Origin: CAINVV01 sp964528535
GTDB lineage: Bacteria; Bacteroidota; Bacteroidia; Bacteroidales; Prolixibacteraceae
Direction: 5' to 3'
Length of the DNA stretch: 64,000 bases
Assembly: GCA_964528535.1 (NCBI GenBank)
Contig: CAZGSQ010000004.1
Coordinates: 1 to 64,000, forward strand
Made by a program: the position numbers and the translations under genes. The notes under the pieces were generated by a model. That model saw nothing but the letters and a program-made list of their open reading frames with translations. It was not told the origin of the DNA and searched no databases. Shown here one piece after another: positions 55,148 to 63,783 of the stretch. Numbering within the stretch: the first letter of the stretch is position 1; each line of letters opens with the position of its first letter.

Positions 55148-55590
55148 TCTATGTCAATATTTTTAGTAAGTCCATACTTTTTGTTCGCTGTATGCCAGGT
55201 GATAAATACCTGATATCGACCATGAACAAGCTGTTTGCTGTCGATGAGCAATGGAGATCCGGTTGCCTTGCATCCGATCCTTAGGTCTTTCAATTTATCC
55301 GAAGAACGGAAAAAGTAAACAAAGATTGAATCACCCGAGGATGCCAGTTCCTTGCTCAAGATAATTTTTACCTGACTTCCTGACTTGGTGATTTGAAGAC
55401 TATCCTGGTAAGCTACAGACCGGCTGTCAATTTCCATTTGCTCCGTATATTTCGCCCCTTTTTGGTAATAGTCGTCTGCCACCAGGTCTGTGTTCTGCTG
55501 CATGGCAAAATAGACAAACCAGAAAACCCATGTAAAAAATATCAGGAAGAAGAGAATGAGACCATTCCCCCAATTCAGCTTTACTTTCAT
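55144..55590 (-). CDS. ccoH: FixH/CcoH-family cbb3 assembly protein
   Basis: A 148-residue membrane-anchored protein: one N-terminal helix (GLILFFLIFFTWVFWFVYFA, residues about 10-29), with LVADDYYQKGAKYTEQM just after it, typical of FixH, and a periplasmic beta domain. The family is required for assembly or stability of cbb3 oxidase. It is translationally coupled to safE by a four-base overlap and lies 48 bases after ccoG. Confidence 0.9.
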   Translation of the reverse strand: MKVKLNWGNGLILFFLIFFTWVFWFVYFAMQQNTDLVADDYYQKGAKYTEQMEIDSRSVAYQDSLQITKSGSQVKIILSKELASSGDSIFVYFFRSSDKLKDLRIGCKATGSPLLIDSKQLVHGRYQVFITWHTANKKYGLTKNIDIE

Positions 55591-55599
55591 TCGCAGTGG

Positions 55600-55636
55600 G
55601 TCATTCGTGATTTGTAATTTGTCATTCGTAATTGTT
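55600..55636. repeat. Short repeated words (gtcattcgt) between ccoG and fixH
   Basis: gtcattcgtgattt at 55600-55613 is followed by gtcattcgtaattg at 55621-55634, a 14-base unit repeated with two changes. A near copy, gtcattcgcgatt, lies at 28457-28469 in the gap between the RND permease and TolC genes. Such words are frequent in Bacteroidota intergenic DNA and have no known role. Confidence 0.55.
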
Positions 55637-55638
55637 CT

Positions 55639-57009
55639 TTAGGGCCCCAAAAAATTTGTCACCACACTCTCTTTGAGCTGATCTCCCTGAAAAAATCCGA
55701 TTTTGAAGGCAGTCTCCTTTCCTGTCAGCGCACTTTTTTTCATTTTGACAATCAAGGCCTCCTTGCTTTGTCCATTGGGCGCCAAAACGATTCGGCCGTT
55801 GCCGATGTTGAGCTCTCCGGAGGGGCAATCGAGCAACCTGAGTGTCAAATCAAGTGGTTCTGCTCCCTTGTTGAGGAACATAATCTGGTAGATATTTGAA
55901 TAGGTTTCTTCGTCAAGTTTCTGAAAAAGAGTTCCCTGGGCACGCCATAGGGTAACATCAAGCGTAGTTCTTCTACCTACCGTGAAGGCTAAAATCACCA
56001 TCAGCACCACCAAAACGCCTGTGTAAGCAAGTGACCGGGGGTTCAGCAATTTTCTTTTTCCATTTTCTACTCCCTGAAAAGTATCGTACCGAATCAGGTT
56101 GTAAGGTTTGCCAATCTTCTTCATCACGAGGTTGCATTCGTCGATACAGGCTGCGCAATGGATGCATTCAAGCTGAGAACCATTGCGAATGTCTATCCCG
56201 GTAGGGCAAACTGCGATGCATTGCAGACAGTTGATGCAATCGCCACCCTCAGTAACCTTTGAGTTCCGGGGCTCTCCCCGTTTGTAATCGTAAATGACTG
56301 ATATGGAGTTGTTGTCGAGCAAAACGCCCTGCATTCTTCCGTATGGGCAAAAGAGGGTACAAACCTGTTCCCTTACATAGGTGTAGATAAAATAGTAAAA
56401 GAGCGAGAGTGCCACCATGACAAGGAATCCGGCAAGATGGTCGCTTACAGGCTCTGAAATAATTTTATAGAGCTGTTCGGGACCTATGAACCACATCAGA
56501 AAGACATTGGTAAAGAAGAGGGATACCACCACATAGAGTGCATGTTTGGTTATCAGTCGCACTTTCGCAAATGCCGATCCTTGTGGCTTTTTTCCGCCTT
56601 TCCGGCCATTCCCATCAAAAAGGAATTCTATTTTGCGGTAAACCAGTTCAAGAAATAGTGTTTGCGGGCATGCCCAGCCACACCATAACCTACCGAAAAC
56701 AACAGTAAACAAGACGATGGAGACGACAGTTACCGCCATCACCAAGGCAAGTATGTAAGTATCCTGAGCAAATACCATCTGCCCAAACAGGAAAAATTTC
56801 CTGTTCAGAATATCGAGCAGCATGAATGGATGGCCGTTGACTTTCAGATAGGGAGCTGCTACCAGGAAGATTAAAAGCGTGTACCCTACGATACTCCTGC
56901 GCCGGTACCATTTGCCTACAGGCTGTTTGGCTTTGATCCACTTGCGCTGACCGGAAGCATCCAGGTTGTTTGGCCTGTCACGAAAATCCTCATCTATATT
57001 TTTTTGCAT
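55639..57009 (-). CDS. ccoG: CcoG, cbb3 oxidase accessory iron-sulfur protein
   Basis: A 456-residue membrane ferredoxin-like protein, known to reduce copper during cbb3 maturation. Five transmembrane segments in the first 350 residues; the NapH-type core has WCGWACPQTLFLE and CTLFCPYGR, followed by two 4Fe-4S motifs (CINCLQCIAVCPTG and CIHCAACIDECN). The C-terminal Ig-like domain (residues about 345-456) is the usual IG_FixG. It follows ccoP by six bases. Confidence 0.95.
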   Translation of the reverse strand: MQKNIDEDFRDRPNNLDASGQRKWIKAKQPVGKWYRRRSIVGYTLLIFLVAAPYLKVNGHPFMLLDILNRKFFLFGQMVFAQDTYILALVMAVTVVSIVLFTVVFGRLWCGWACPQTLFLELVYRKIEFLFDGNGRKGGKKPQGSAFAKVRLITKHALYVVVSLFFTNVFLMWFIGPEQLYKIISEPVSDHLAGFLVMVALSLFYYFIYTYVREQVCTLFCPYGRMQGVLLDNNSISVIYDYKRGEPRNSKVTEGGDCINCLQCIAVCPTGIDIRNGSQLECIHCAACIDECNLVMKKIGKPYNLIRYDTFQGVENGKRKLLNPRSLAYTGVLVVLMVILAFTVGRRTTLDVTLWRAQGTLFQKLDEETYSNIYQIMFLNKGAEPLDLTLRLLDCPSGELNIGNGRIVLAPNGQSKEALIVKMKKSALTGKETAFKIGFFQGDQLKESVVTNFLGP

Positions 57010-57015
57010 GGATGA

Positions 57016-57597
57016 TTATTTGCACTCGACTCCTTGGGCTGCTTTTCCGTTGGGTGGATTTGATCCCACCAATGTACCTAAAATATAAGCTGTTACACTT
57101 TTTATCTGGGCTTCCGACAAGGTGCTTTTGAAGGGAATCATCCCTTTTTCAGGCACTCCTTCGTTGATCAGTTTGATCAGATCGGCCGGTTTACAGCCAT
57201 GAATCCAAAAATTATCGGTCAGGTTGGGGCCGATGGCATTGCCTTCCCCTTTCATGCCATGGCAGGCAATACACCCCTTTTCAAGGAAGATTTTTGCCCC
57301 CTGGTCCATTTGCTCTTTGTCCATCACGAAGGCTGCCCCTAATCCGGCCGGATTGGCTTGTTTCCCGGCAAGTGCCATCTGCTTGTTGTATTCGCTGATC
57401 TGGTCGCGGCCATTGTTTGGAAAGCCAAAATAGTGCACAGCATAAAAGAGAGAGAATCCGATGGTTCCCAGAAACAGAAACAGGACCCAGTAAGGAGATG
57501 GATTGTTCAACTCCTTGATTCCGTCGTAGTCGTGGTCAGTAAGCTTTTTATCATCCTGAGAATGAATGTCTTTGTTTTTATTGTTAGGATCTGTCAT
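57016..57597 (-). CDS. ccoP: cbb3 oxidase subunit CcoP, single-heme form
   Basis: Membrane-anchored cytochrome c that passes electrons to CcoNO. The 193-residue protein has an FixP_N region (YDGIKELNNPSPYW), one transmembrane helix (residues about 36-56), and one c-type heme site CIACH (Cys109, Cys112, His113) with a distal Met in KGMIPF. Classical CcoP has two heme c sites in about 290 residues; this short monoheme form is common in Bacteroidota. It lies 73 bases after ccoQ. Confidence 0.93.
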   Translation of the reverse strand: MTDPNNKNKDIHSQDDKKLTDHDYDGIKELNNPSPYWVLFLFLGTIGFSLFYAVHYFGFPNNGRDQISEYNKQMALAGKQANPAGLGAAFVMDKEQMDQGAKIFLEKGCIACHGMKGEGNAIGPNLTDNFWIHGCKPADLIKLINEGVPEKGMIPFKSTLSEAQIKSVTAYILGTLVGSNPPNGKAAQGVECK

Positions 57598-57670
57598 GAT
57601 GAACAGTGTTTAATGTGAAATTGATTAATGTGAAAATTGCAAAATAGGCCGAATGGTATTCGTCTTATTT

Positions 57671-57847
57671 TCAGTTGATTTCATCTTTTTCAAAGATAGA
57701 AGACTTGTATTTGACCAGGTCTTTTTTCGGAATGGTGTAGGCATGAATCACCACGCCTACAAATAACCCGACAAAAAGGATGATCCCAACAATGTAGTAC
57801 CATTGAATTCCATCTATTCCTGATAAAGTTTCGCTTACGTTTCCCAT
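57671..57847 (-). CDS. ccoQ: Small cbb3 oxidase subunit CcoQ
   Basis: A 58-residue protein with one transmembrane helix (IVGIILFVGLFVGVVIHAY) and a polar cytoplasmic tail (TIPKKDLVKYKSSIFEKD). Size, topology and position between ccoNO and ccoP identify it as CcoQ/FixQ, which stabilises the complex. It starts six bases after the ccoNO stop. Confidence 0.87.
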   Translation of the reverse strand: MGNVSETLSGIDGIQWYYIVGIILFVGLFVGVVIHAYTIPKKDLVKYKSSIFEKDEIN

Positions 57848-57853
57848 TTTTGG

Positions 57854-59998
57854 TTATTTTTTAACGTTTCCAGCAGGAGAGATGTCTCTTCCCAATTTGT
57901 GCAGGTAGGCAATCATTGCGACAACCTCTTTGGTTGGTTTGATGTCGACGCCGGCAAGTTTCAATTCGTCCACTATTTTTTTGGCATCCGTCATGAATGA
58001 TTCGATGGCCTTGCTGTCGAAACCTTCCTGATAAGGTACGCCAAGTATCCGCATGGCCCTGATTTTAGCAGGAATACCATTGACATCCACTTCGTTTTTG
58101 AGGAGGAAGGAGTATTCAGGCATGATGGATTTTGGAACCACCACTGAAGGCTTGTTGAAGTGGTTGTAGTGCCAGATTGCCGTCTTGTAAGTTGAACTGC
58201 CTATGTATCCTGCCCGGGCCAAATCGGGACCCGTCCGGCGGGAACCCCACTGGAAAGGATGGTCGTAGACAAATTCGCCGATTTTGGAATATTCGCCGTA
58301 ACGGTCTGTCTCGAAACGCAAAGGACGAACCTGTTGTGAATGACAGTTGTAGCAGCCGTTCGCGATGTAAATGTCCCTGCCGGCAAGCTCCAGCGGTGTG
58401 TAAGGTGTGACTGTGGCAATGGTCGGTATGTTGGATTGAACCTTCATCATCGGAATTATTTCTACAATTCCTCCGATGGACAGTGCGATAGCCATCAGAA
58501 TGGAGAGTCTGACGCCCTTTCTTTCGAGCCAGCGGTGCGGTGTTTCGCCGCTCTCGGCTCTGGATGCAACGTTGATGAGCGCTGGTGCTTCGGCTGCTTC
58601 ATCAGCTACGATTTTCCCTGCCGCTATGGTCTTGGCCATGTTGAAAAGGAAAATGATGAAGCCCGAGAAATAGAGCAGACCACCGAGGATCCTGATGTGG
58701 TACATGGGAAGGATTCGGATGGTCGTCTCCATGAAAATAGGATAGGCAAGCAATCCGTCTGTGGTGTATTCCCGCAGCATGAGCCATTGCGTGATGGCTG
58801 CCCAGTACAATGGAATGGCGAAGAGTAGTATTCCCAGGGTGGCAATCCAGAAGTGCGTGTTGGCGAGTTTCCTGGAGTGGAGAGGTGTCCTGAAGAGCTT
58901 GGGAACCAACCAGTACAACATCCCGAAAATCAGGCCACCGTTCCAACCCATGCCGGCAATGTGGGTGTGCGCAATCGTCCAGTCAGTGAAATGGCTGATG
59001 GCATTGACACTTTTGAGCGACATCATAGGTCCTTCGAAAGTGGCCATCCCATACGCAGTAATCGCAATGACCATGAATTTCAATCCCGGATCTTCTCTTA
59101 CCTTGTCCCAGGCACCTCTCAGCGTCATCAATCCATTGATCATCCCACCCCACGATGGGGCAATCAGCATGATTGAAAATGTTACACCCAACGCCTGAAC
59201 CCAGTCGGGAAGTGCATTGTAAAGAAGGTGGTGGGGGCCGGCCCACATGTATAAAAATATCAGCGACCAGAAGTGGATGATGGAAAGCTGGTAGGAAAAG
59301 ATTGGTCTGCCCGATGCTTTTGGCAGATAATAGTACATCAGGCCAAGGAAAGGTGTGGTTAAAAAGAATGCAACGGCATTGTGGCCATACCACCACTGAA
59401 CGACTGCATCCTGGGCACCCGCATAAATCGGATAGCTTTTTAACAAGGAGACGGGCAACTCAATTGAATTGACAACATGGAGAATCGTTACCCCGATGAA
59501 GGTGGCAAGGTACCACCAAACCGCAGCGTAAATGTGCTTTTCACGACGTTTGACAACGGTTCCGATCATGTTGGCGCCAAAGCTCAGCCATGCAACTGCA
59601 ATCAGCAGGTCGATGGGCCATTCCAGTTCCGCATACTCTTTCCCTGTCGTAAAACCTGAAAGCAGCGTGACTGCAGCCAAAACAATAATGGTTTGCCAGA
59701 GCCAGAAATGAATTTTTCCGAGCACATCATTGAAAAGTCTGGCTTTTAGGACGCGCTGGAGTGAATAATAGACACCGGCAAACATGGCGTTTCCAATAAA
59801 GGCAAAGATCACCGCATTGGTATGTACCGGCCTCACCCTTCCGAAAGAGATGTATTCAAATCCCAAATTGAGCGCAGGAAAGGCCAACTCCAGGGCCGCA
59901 ATCAGCCCTACCAACAGAGCTACTGCTCCCCATACCAATGTTGCAAGGATGAAATTCCTCACAATGGCGTTGTCGTAATTAAATTTTTGAATTTCCAT
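57854..59998 (-). CDS. ccoNO: Fused cbb3 oxidase subunits CcoN and CcoO
   Basis: Catalytic core of the high-affinity cbb3 terminal oxidase. The 714-residue protein joins CcoN (residues about 1-470, 12-13 helices; heme/CuB His residues in HTNAVIFAF, WWYGHNAVAFF, GPHHLL and HTHIAGMGWN) to CcoO (about 490-714, one helix and one heme c site GCYNCHSQQ with the VGERR-equivalent region FQWGSRRTGPDLAR). The CcoN-CcoO fusion is typical of Bacteroidota. It follows ccoS by 17 bases. Confidence 0.96.
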   Translation of the reverse strand: MEIQKFNYDNAIVRNFILATLVWGAVALLVGLIAALELAFPALNLGFEYISFGRVRPVHTNAVIFAFIGNAMFAGVYYSLQRVLKARLFNDVLGKIHFWLWQTIIVLAAVTLLSGFTTGKEYAELEWPIDLLIAVAWLSFGANMIGTVVKRREKHIYAAVWWYLATFIGVTILHVVNSIELPVSLLKSYPIYAGAQDAVVQWWYGHNAVAFFLTTPFLGLMYYYLPKASGRPIFSYQLSIIHFWSLIFLYMWAGPHHLLYNALPDWVQALGVTFSIMLIAPSWGGMINGLMTLRGAWDKVREDPGLKFMVIAITAYGMATFEGPMMSLKSVNAISHFTDWTIAHTHIAGMGWNGGLIFGMLYWLVPKLFRTPLHSRKLANTHFWIATLGILLFAIPLYWAAITQWLMLREYTTDGLLAYPIFMETTIRILPMYHIRILGGLLYFSGFIIFLFNMAKTIAAGKIVADEAAEAPALINVASRAESGETPHRWLERKGVRLSILMAIALSIGGIVEIIPMMKVQSNIPTIATVTPYTPLELAGRDIYIANGCYNCHSQQVRPLRFETDRYGEYSKIGEFVYDHPFQWGSRRTGPDLARAGYIGSSTYKTAIWHYNHFNKPSVVVPKSIMPEYSFLLKNEVDVNGIPAKIRAMRILGVPYQEGFDSKAIESFMTDAKKIVDELKLAGVDIKPTKEVVAMIAYLHKLGRDISPAGNVKK

Positions 59999-60015
59999 AA
60001 CTGGTTTAATCTGAA

Positions 60016-60201
60016 TTATATAGGTTCGCTAAATTTTTTTCCTTCTTCTTCCTGCGCTTCCAGTTCATCCTCAAACAGGATGCGAACCGATGGGGTGTAA
60101 TTGTCATCGTACTGACCTGTTTTGACAGCCCATATAAACATGGCCAAAAAGATCAATGCCGCAAAAAGACTTACGCCAATTAAAACAAAGAGGATATTCA
60201 T
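60016..60201 (-). CDS. ccoS: cbb3 oxidase assembly protein CcoS
   Basis: A 61-residue protein with one transmembrane helix (NILFVLIGVSLFAALIFLAM) followed by FIWAVKTGQYDDNYTPSVRIL, the CcoS signature; the Glu-rich C-terminus is common. CcoS is needed to insert cofactors into cbb3 oxidase. I use ATG 60201; TTG 60207 adds two residues. It is the first gene of the operon. Confidence 0.92.
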   Translation of the reverse strand: MNILFVLIGVSLFAALIFLAMFIWAVKTGQYDDNYTPSVRILFEDELEAQEEEGKKFSEPI

Positions 60202-60558
60202 AAGCAAATTTGGTTCTGAATCGCAGGGACGATCAGTAGGTCAAAATTAATAATAATTTTAATTTTAACTATTTCGAAGGGTGGAAAGTGTCCAACCCGG
60301 AAGGGTCAGTAACGGGTAGAAAATGATTTCGAATTTTTATTTGATATATAATTGAAAATTAGTTGGATATAAGAAATTTTCAGGAAGATTATGGACAATT
60401 TCCAACCATTTTCAGAATTAATTTCGTGCAACTTGCAGAAATTTAGAATCATTACAAATATAAGAACCTGTGATTACGATTGGCCACTTAGAATAGTGCA
60501 GAATATTTTGAATCTTGAAAACAACAAGCCAGTACCCTGAAGCTAAAAATGATTCTTT
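60202..60558 (-). promoter_or_regulatory. cbb3 operon promoter region (357-base gap)
   Basis: No gene is seen. A TAATTTTG (complement of 60242-60249) matches the -7 consensus and would start the cbb3 transcript about 35-40 bases before ccoS; a matching TTTG at -33 is absent. I found no clear FNR/CRP-type inverted TTGA(T)-N4-(A)TCAA site. The rest, 60300-60558, is A+T-rich without strong hairpins. Confidence 0.45.
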
Positions 60559-61683
60559 TCAGATATCCCGCTGGTAAATTCTGAATTTCTTGTAGACTTT
60601 GCCACCAAATTTCTCCATTTCGGCCCTGACTTTGGTGTTGTATTCCAATTCGAGGTGTGAATCCATCACAATTTTCCCCGTCTCCCTTGCTGATTGGACC
60701 AGGCTAAGTCCCATCCAGACATCCAATCCCCGACCCTGGTAACGAGGGTCTATGGCGCCCAGCAGCAGGTTGATTTGCTTGGTCTTGCGTGCAGCGGCAA
60801 AGATCTGGAAGATACCAAATGGGAAGAGATAGCCTTTGCATTTCTTGATCCCCTCACTGATATCGGCCATGGCAATAAACATGGCTACAATTTCATCCTT
60901 TTCATTAACAATCAATTTAATAAATCTGGGATTGATCAAGAAGAGATATTTGTTGGCGAAATCGTCCATCTCTTTTTCATTGAATGGCACAAATCCGTAA
61001 ATATCGCCGAAAGTGTCGTTTACAAGATGCAGGACCGGCCTGATGAAGGGTTTTACCTTGCGTCTTGAAGTAAACTGAAGCAACCTTAAATTTGTATTCT
61101 GTTTCTCAGCGCGCTCAAGAATTTTTTGGTGAAGTGCCGGAGTCTCATCGGGTATTGGTATCTGGTAGACGACGCAATCAACCTTCTTGGTAAATCCTGC
61201 TCCTACTGACAAATCAACCATGTAAGGGAAGTTGCAGTTCGAAGCAATCACTACCGGCTTGTCATACCCTTCGATCAAGAATCCCTGAGGGTCTTTGTCG
61301 GAGAAGGCAAGAGGCCCAACCATCTGAACCATTCCAAAAGATTTGCCCCATGCAGCCACATAATCCACGAGGGCATTGAAGACTTCCGGATCATTCCATG
61401 TCTCCAGATTGGAAAAACGCACATGATTTTCGTTGTGTGATTCGTTGTACACCTTGCTGATAAGCCCCATGCATCGCCCAACACACTGCTCACCTTTGAA
61501 AGCCAGCAACAAGACATGTTCGCAATGATCGAACAATCCATTCTTCCTGGGATTAAAATATTCCCATTCATCCATGTACAAAGGAGGCACCCAGTTTTCG
61601 TGTTCCTTGTGGATTTCTGCAGGAAGATGGATAAAAAGACGGAGGTCTTTCTTGGTTTCGACTTTTCTGATAGTTATGGTCAT
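60559..61683 (-). CDS. GNAT-fold acyltransferase-like protein
   Basis: A 374-residue protein with N-terminal TITIRKVETKKDLRLFIHLP, typical of GNAT-like proteins, an ENWVPPLYMDE motif, and a second acetyltransferase-like region near the C-terminus (LLLGAIDPRYQGRGLDVWMG, the acetyl-CoA-binding QGRG loop; then DSHLELEYNTKVRAEMEKFGG). It may contain two GNAT halves and resembles YghO-like proteins. The substrate is unknown. It follows the DUF4294 gene across the GTGACTAAA repeat on the same strand. Confidence 0.82.
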   Translation of the reverse strand: MTITIRKVETKKDLRLFIHLPAEIHKEHENWVPPLYMDEWEYFNPRKNGLFDHCEHVLLLAFKGEQCVGRCMGLISKVYNESHNENHVRFSNLETWNDPEVFNALVDYVAAWGKSFGMVQMVGPLAFSDKDPQGFLIEGYDKPVVIASNCNFPYMVDLSVGAGFTKKVDCVVYQIPIPDETPALHQKILERAEKQNTNLRLLQFTSRRKVKPFIRPVLHLVNDTFGDIYGFVPFNEKEMDDFANKYLFLINPRFIKLIVNEKDEIVAMFIAMADISEGIKKCKGYLFPFGIFQIFAAARKTKQINLLLGAIDPRYQGRGLDVWMGLSLVQSARETGKIVMDSHLELEYNTKVRAEMEKFGGKVYKKFRIYQRDI

Positions 61684-61711
61684 GGGAGCAAAAATAAAAA
61701 AAATATTAATA

Positions 61712-61743
61712 AGTGACTAAAGTGACTAAAGTGGCTAAAGTGA
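61712..61743. repeat. Tandem GTGACTAAA repeat
   Basis: Three nine-base units (gtgactaaa at 61713-61721 and 61722-61730, gtggctaaa at 61731-61739) and the start of a fourth, in the 63-base gap between the DUF4294 gene and the GNAT-like gene. The same unit builds the inverted repeat at 4156-4243, so the motif occurs twice in this window and only in intergenic DNA. Confidence 0.85.
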
Positions 61744-61746
61744 CGT

Positions 61747-62349
61747 TCAAATCAATCCCAAATCAATTTGCAAGATAATATATTCTATCAGACGGTCTTC
61801 CATCACCGGATCGTATAGGGCTTTGAGATCATGACCGAACAACCGGGCAACAGACTGCCAGAAGAAAGCAGACAGCCCGCCTTTGAACTCCTTGATGATC
61901 TCGAACGACGAGCTGCCGGTCTGTCTGTCGAGTAGTTTAATCAAAATGCGACCTTCCGATACTTTCATCACCCTGAGTTCATCTTCAAACTCTGCGAACA
62001 GGGCCTTCTCTACCCCTTTGACATACTTTTTACGCTCCCTTTCGGTCTTGAACGAAGCGTAGACACGGTTGTACTCAGCCAGTTTGACGGCTGCCACTTT
62101 TGCGATGGGATATACTTTTTTGACTTTGTATTCCAGTAAGGAATACTCCCTGAGCTGTTTGGGGCGCATGTCCTTTTTGTCGGGGAAGATGTCGATCGGT
62201 TTGAGATCGAAATGGAGGGTAGTATCTTTTTGTCCGACTTCCGACCCTAACTCCTTGCCGTTGGTCATTGAAGATTGGGCAGAAAGAAGCATCGTACTGA
62301 TCAGCAAGAACAGCAAAATCACCAAGGCTTTGAATTGATTCCTCTTCAT
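61747..62349 (-). CDS. DUF4294 domain secreted protein
   Basis: A 200-residue exported protein from ATG 62349: signal peptide (residues about 1-24, FKALVILLFLLISTMLLSAQ), then the DUF4294 domain (REYSLLEYKVKKVYPIAKVA, then ERERKKYVKGVEKALFAEFE, then LLDRQTGSSSFEIIKEF). The family is restricted to Bacteroidota and has no known function. The TTG start at 62367 is not used. A TTTG-21-TAAATTTG promoter-like pair (complement of 62356-62388) lies directly upstream. Confidence 0.88.
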   Translation of the reverse strand: MKRNQFKALVILLFLLISTMLLSAQSSMTNGKELGSEVGQKDTTLHFDLKPIDIFPDKKDMRPKQLREYSLLEYKVKKVYPIAKVAAVKLAEYNRVYASFKTERERKKYVKGVEKALFAEFEDELRVMKVSEGRILIKLLDRQTGSSSFEIIKEFKGGLSAFFWQSVARLFGHDLKALYDPVMEDRLIEYIILQIDLGLI

Positions 62350-62440
62350 TTCGTGCAAATTTAGCAAAGGAAACTGCGAACCTGCAAATTTTTAGGTTTT
62401 AATAGAGCGGTTTAACATTCTTTACCAACTCAATATTCAA

Positions 62441-62448
62441 TATCTTTG
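62441..62448 (+). promoter_or_regulatory. -7 box of the arginine deiminase gene
   Basis: TATCTTTG is an exact TAnnTTTG match 59 bases before the ATG. Upstream, TTTA at 62421-62424 is a weak -33 candidate with a 16-base spacer. Transcription would begin near 62455. Confidence 0.55.
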
Positions 62449-62506
62449 CCTATCATTAAGGACAAAAATATCTTTTCCTGATTGGTTTTAATACGCTTCG
62501 ACAACT

Positions 62507-63778
62507 ATGAAAAAATTTAATGTAAATGTCAATTCCGAAATCGGGGAGTTGGAGGGAGTGATCCTTCATAGTCCGGGACCTGAGGTTGAAAATATGACTC
62601 CCGAAAATGCAGAACGGGCCTTGTACAGCGACATTCTCAATCTGTCTGTGGCATCCAGAGAGTACTTTGAATTGAAAGAGGTACTAAAAAAGGTGACCAA
62701 GACGCTCGAAGTCAAGCATCTACTTGCCGAGACACTCTACAACGATCTGTCCAAAGGGTCCTTGGTAAGGAGCATATGTGAACAGGAGGGAGCACTTGAA
62801 GAGATGGAACATTTGTTAACGATGACTCCTGAAATATTGTCAGAACAATTGATCGAAGGAGTGGTCTTGAAGCGTGACAACCTTACAAAATTCCTGAGCA
62901 AGGAGCGTTATTCCATGCGGCCACTCCACAATTTCCTCTTTACCAGAGATTCGGCCATAACCCTTTGGGATGAGGTACTGATTGGGAAAATGGCAAGCAA
63001 GGTACGGGAACGGGAGTCATTCATCATGGAGACGATTTTTAGGGACCATCCCTCCTTTGGTGTGAAAACCATTAATCCTGATAGAGTTGCGGGAGGACGT
63101 TCCCTATTTCGGAATGCCACCATCGAAGGTGGAGATGTGGAGATAGCCAACGGTCAGATAATCGTGGTAGGCAGCGGTGCCAGGACTTCCACAGAAGGAA
63201 TCGACTTGCTGTGCGAGATCATCAAAGAGAAGAAGGAGGGGACCAAATACCTGGTCGTGCAAGAACTTCCTATGACTCCAGAGTCGTTTATCCACCTCGA
63301 CATGACCTTCACCTTCCTCGACAAGAATGCCTGTTTGGTTTACGAACCCTTGATTACCAGAAAGACAAAGTACCATACCATCAAGATTACAATAGACAAC
63401 GGGAGAGTAACCTCCATCAAAGAGGAAAACAGCTTGCTGAAAGCCCTTGAGCATTGTGGCATGGAGCTAAAGCCGATCAATTGCGGAGGCCATGGCGACC
63501 CTTGGACCATGGAGCGCGAACAGTGGCACAGCGGGGCTAATTTTTTCGCGATAGCTCCTGGTAAAGTAATTGGTTATGAGCGAAATGAAAAGACACTGGA
63601 GGAGATGAACAAGAATGGGTTCGCAATTCTAAAGGCCATGGATGTGATCGAAAACAGGGTGGATATTGACGGTTACGAGCGGGCCGTCATCACCATAGCC
63701 GGTTCTGAATTGGCAAGGGGTGGAGGTGGAGCAAGGTGCATGACCATGCCATTCAAACGGAAGGAAGTCAATTGGTAA
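62507..63778 (+). CDS. arcA: Arginine deiminase
   Basis: Converts L-arginine to citrulline and ammonia, the first step of the arginine deiminase pathway. The 423-residue protein carries the family motifs: FTRDSAITLWDEVLIGKMA, RNATIEGGDVEI, catalytic His in NCGGHGDPWTMEREQWH, and nucleophile Cys411 in GGGARCMTMP near the C-terminus. No arcB, arcC or arginine/ornithine antiporter gene lies in this window, so its use for energy or for acid tolerance cannot be judged. It is followed after five bases by a TrmH-like gene. Confidence 0.95.
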   Translation: MKKFNVNVNSEIGELEGVILHSPGPEVENMTPENAERALYSDILNLSVASREYFELKEVLKKVTKTLEVKHLLAETLYNDLSKGSLVRSICEQEGALEEMEHLLTMTPEILSEQLIEGVVLKRDNLTKFLSKERYSMRPLHNFLFTRDSAITLWDEVLIGKMASKVRERESFIMETIFRDHPSFGVKTINPDRVAGGRSLFRNATIEGGDVEIANGQIIVVGSGARTSTEGIDLLCEIIKEKKEGTKYLVVQELPMTPESFIHLDMTFTFLDKNACLVYEPLITRKTKYHTIKITIDNGRVTSIKEENSLLKALEHCGMELKPINCGGHGDPWTMEREQWHSGANFFAIAPGKVIGYERNEKTLEEMNKNGFAILKAMDVIENRVDIDGYERAVITIAGSELARGGGGARCMTMPFKRKEVNW

Positions 63779-63783
63779 GCTGT

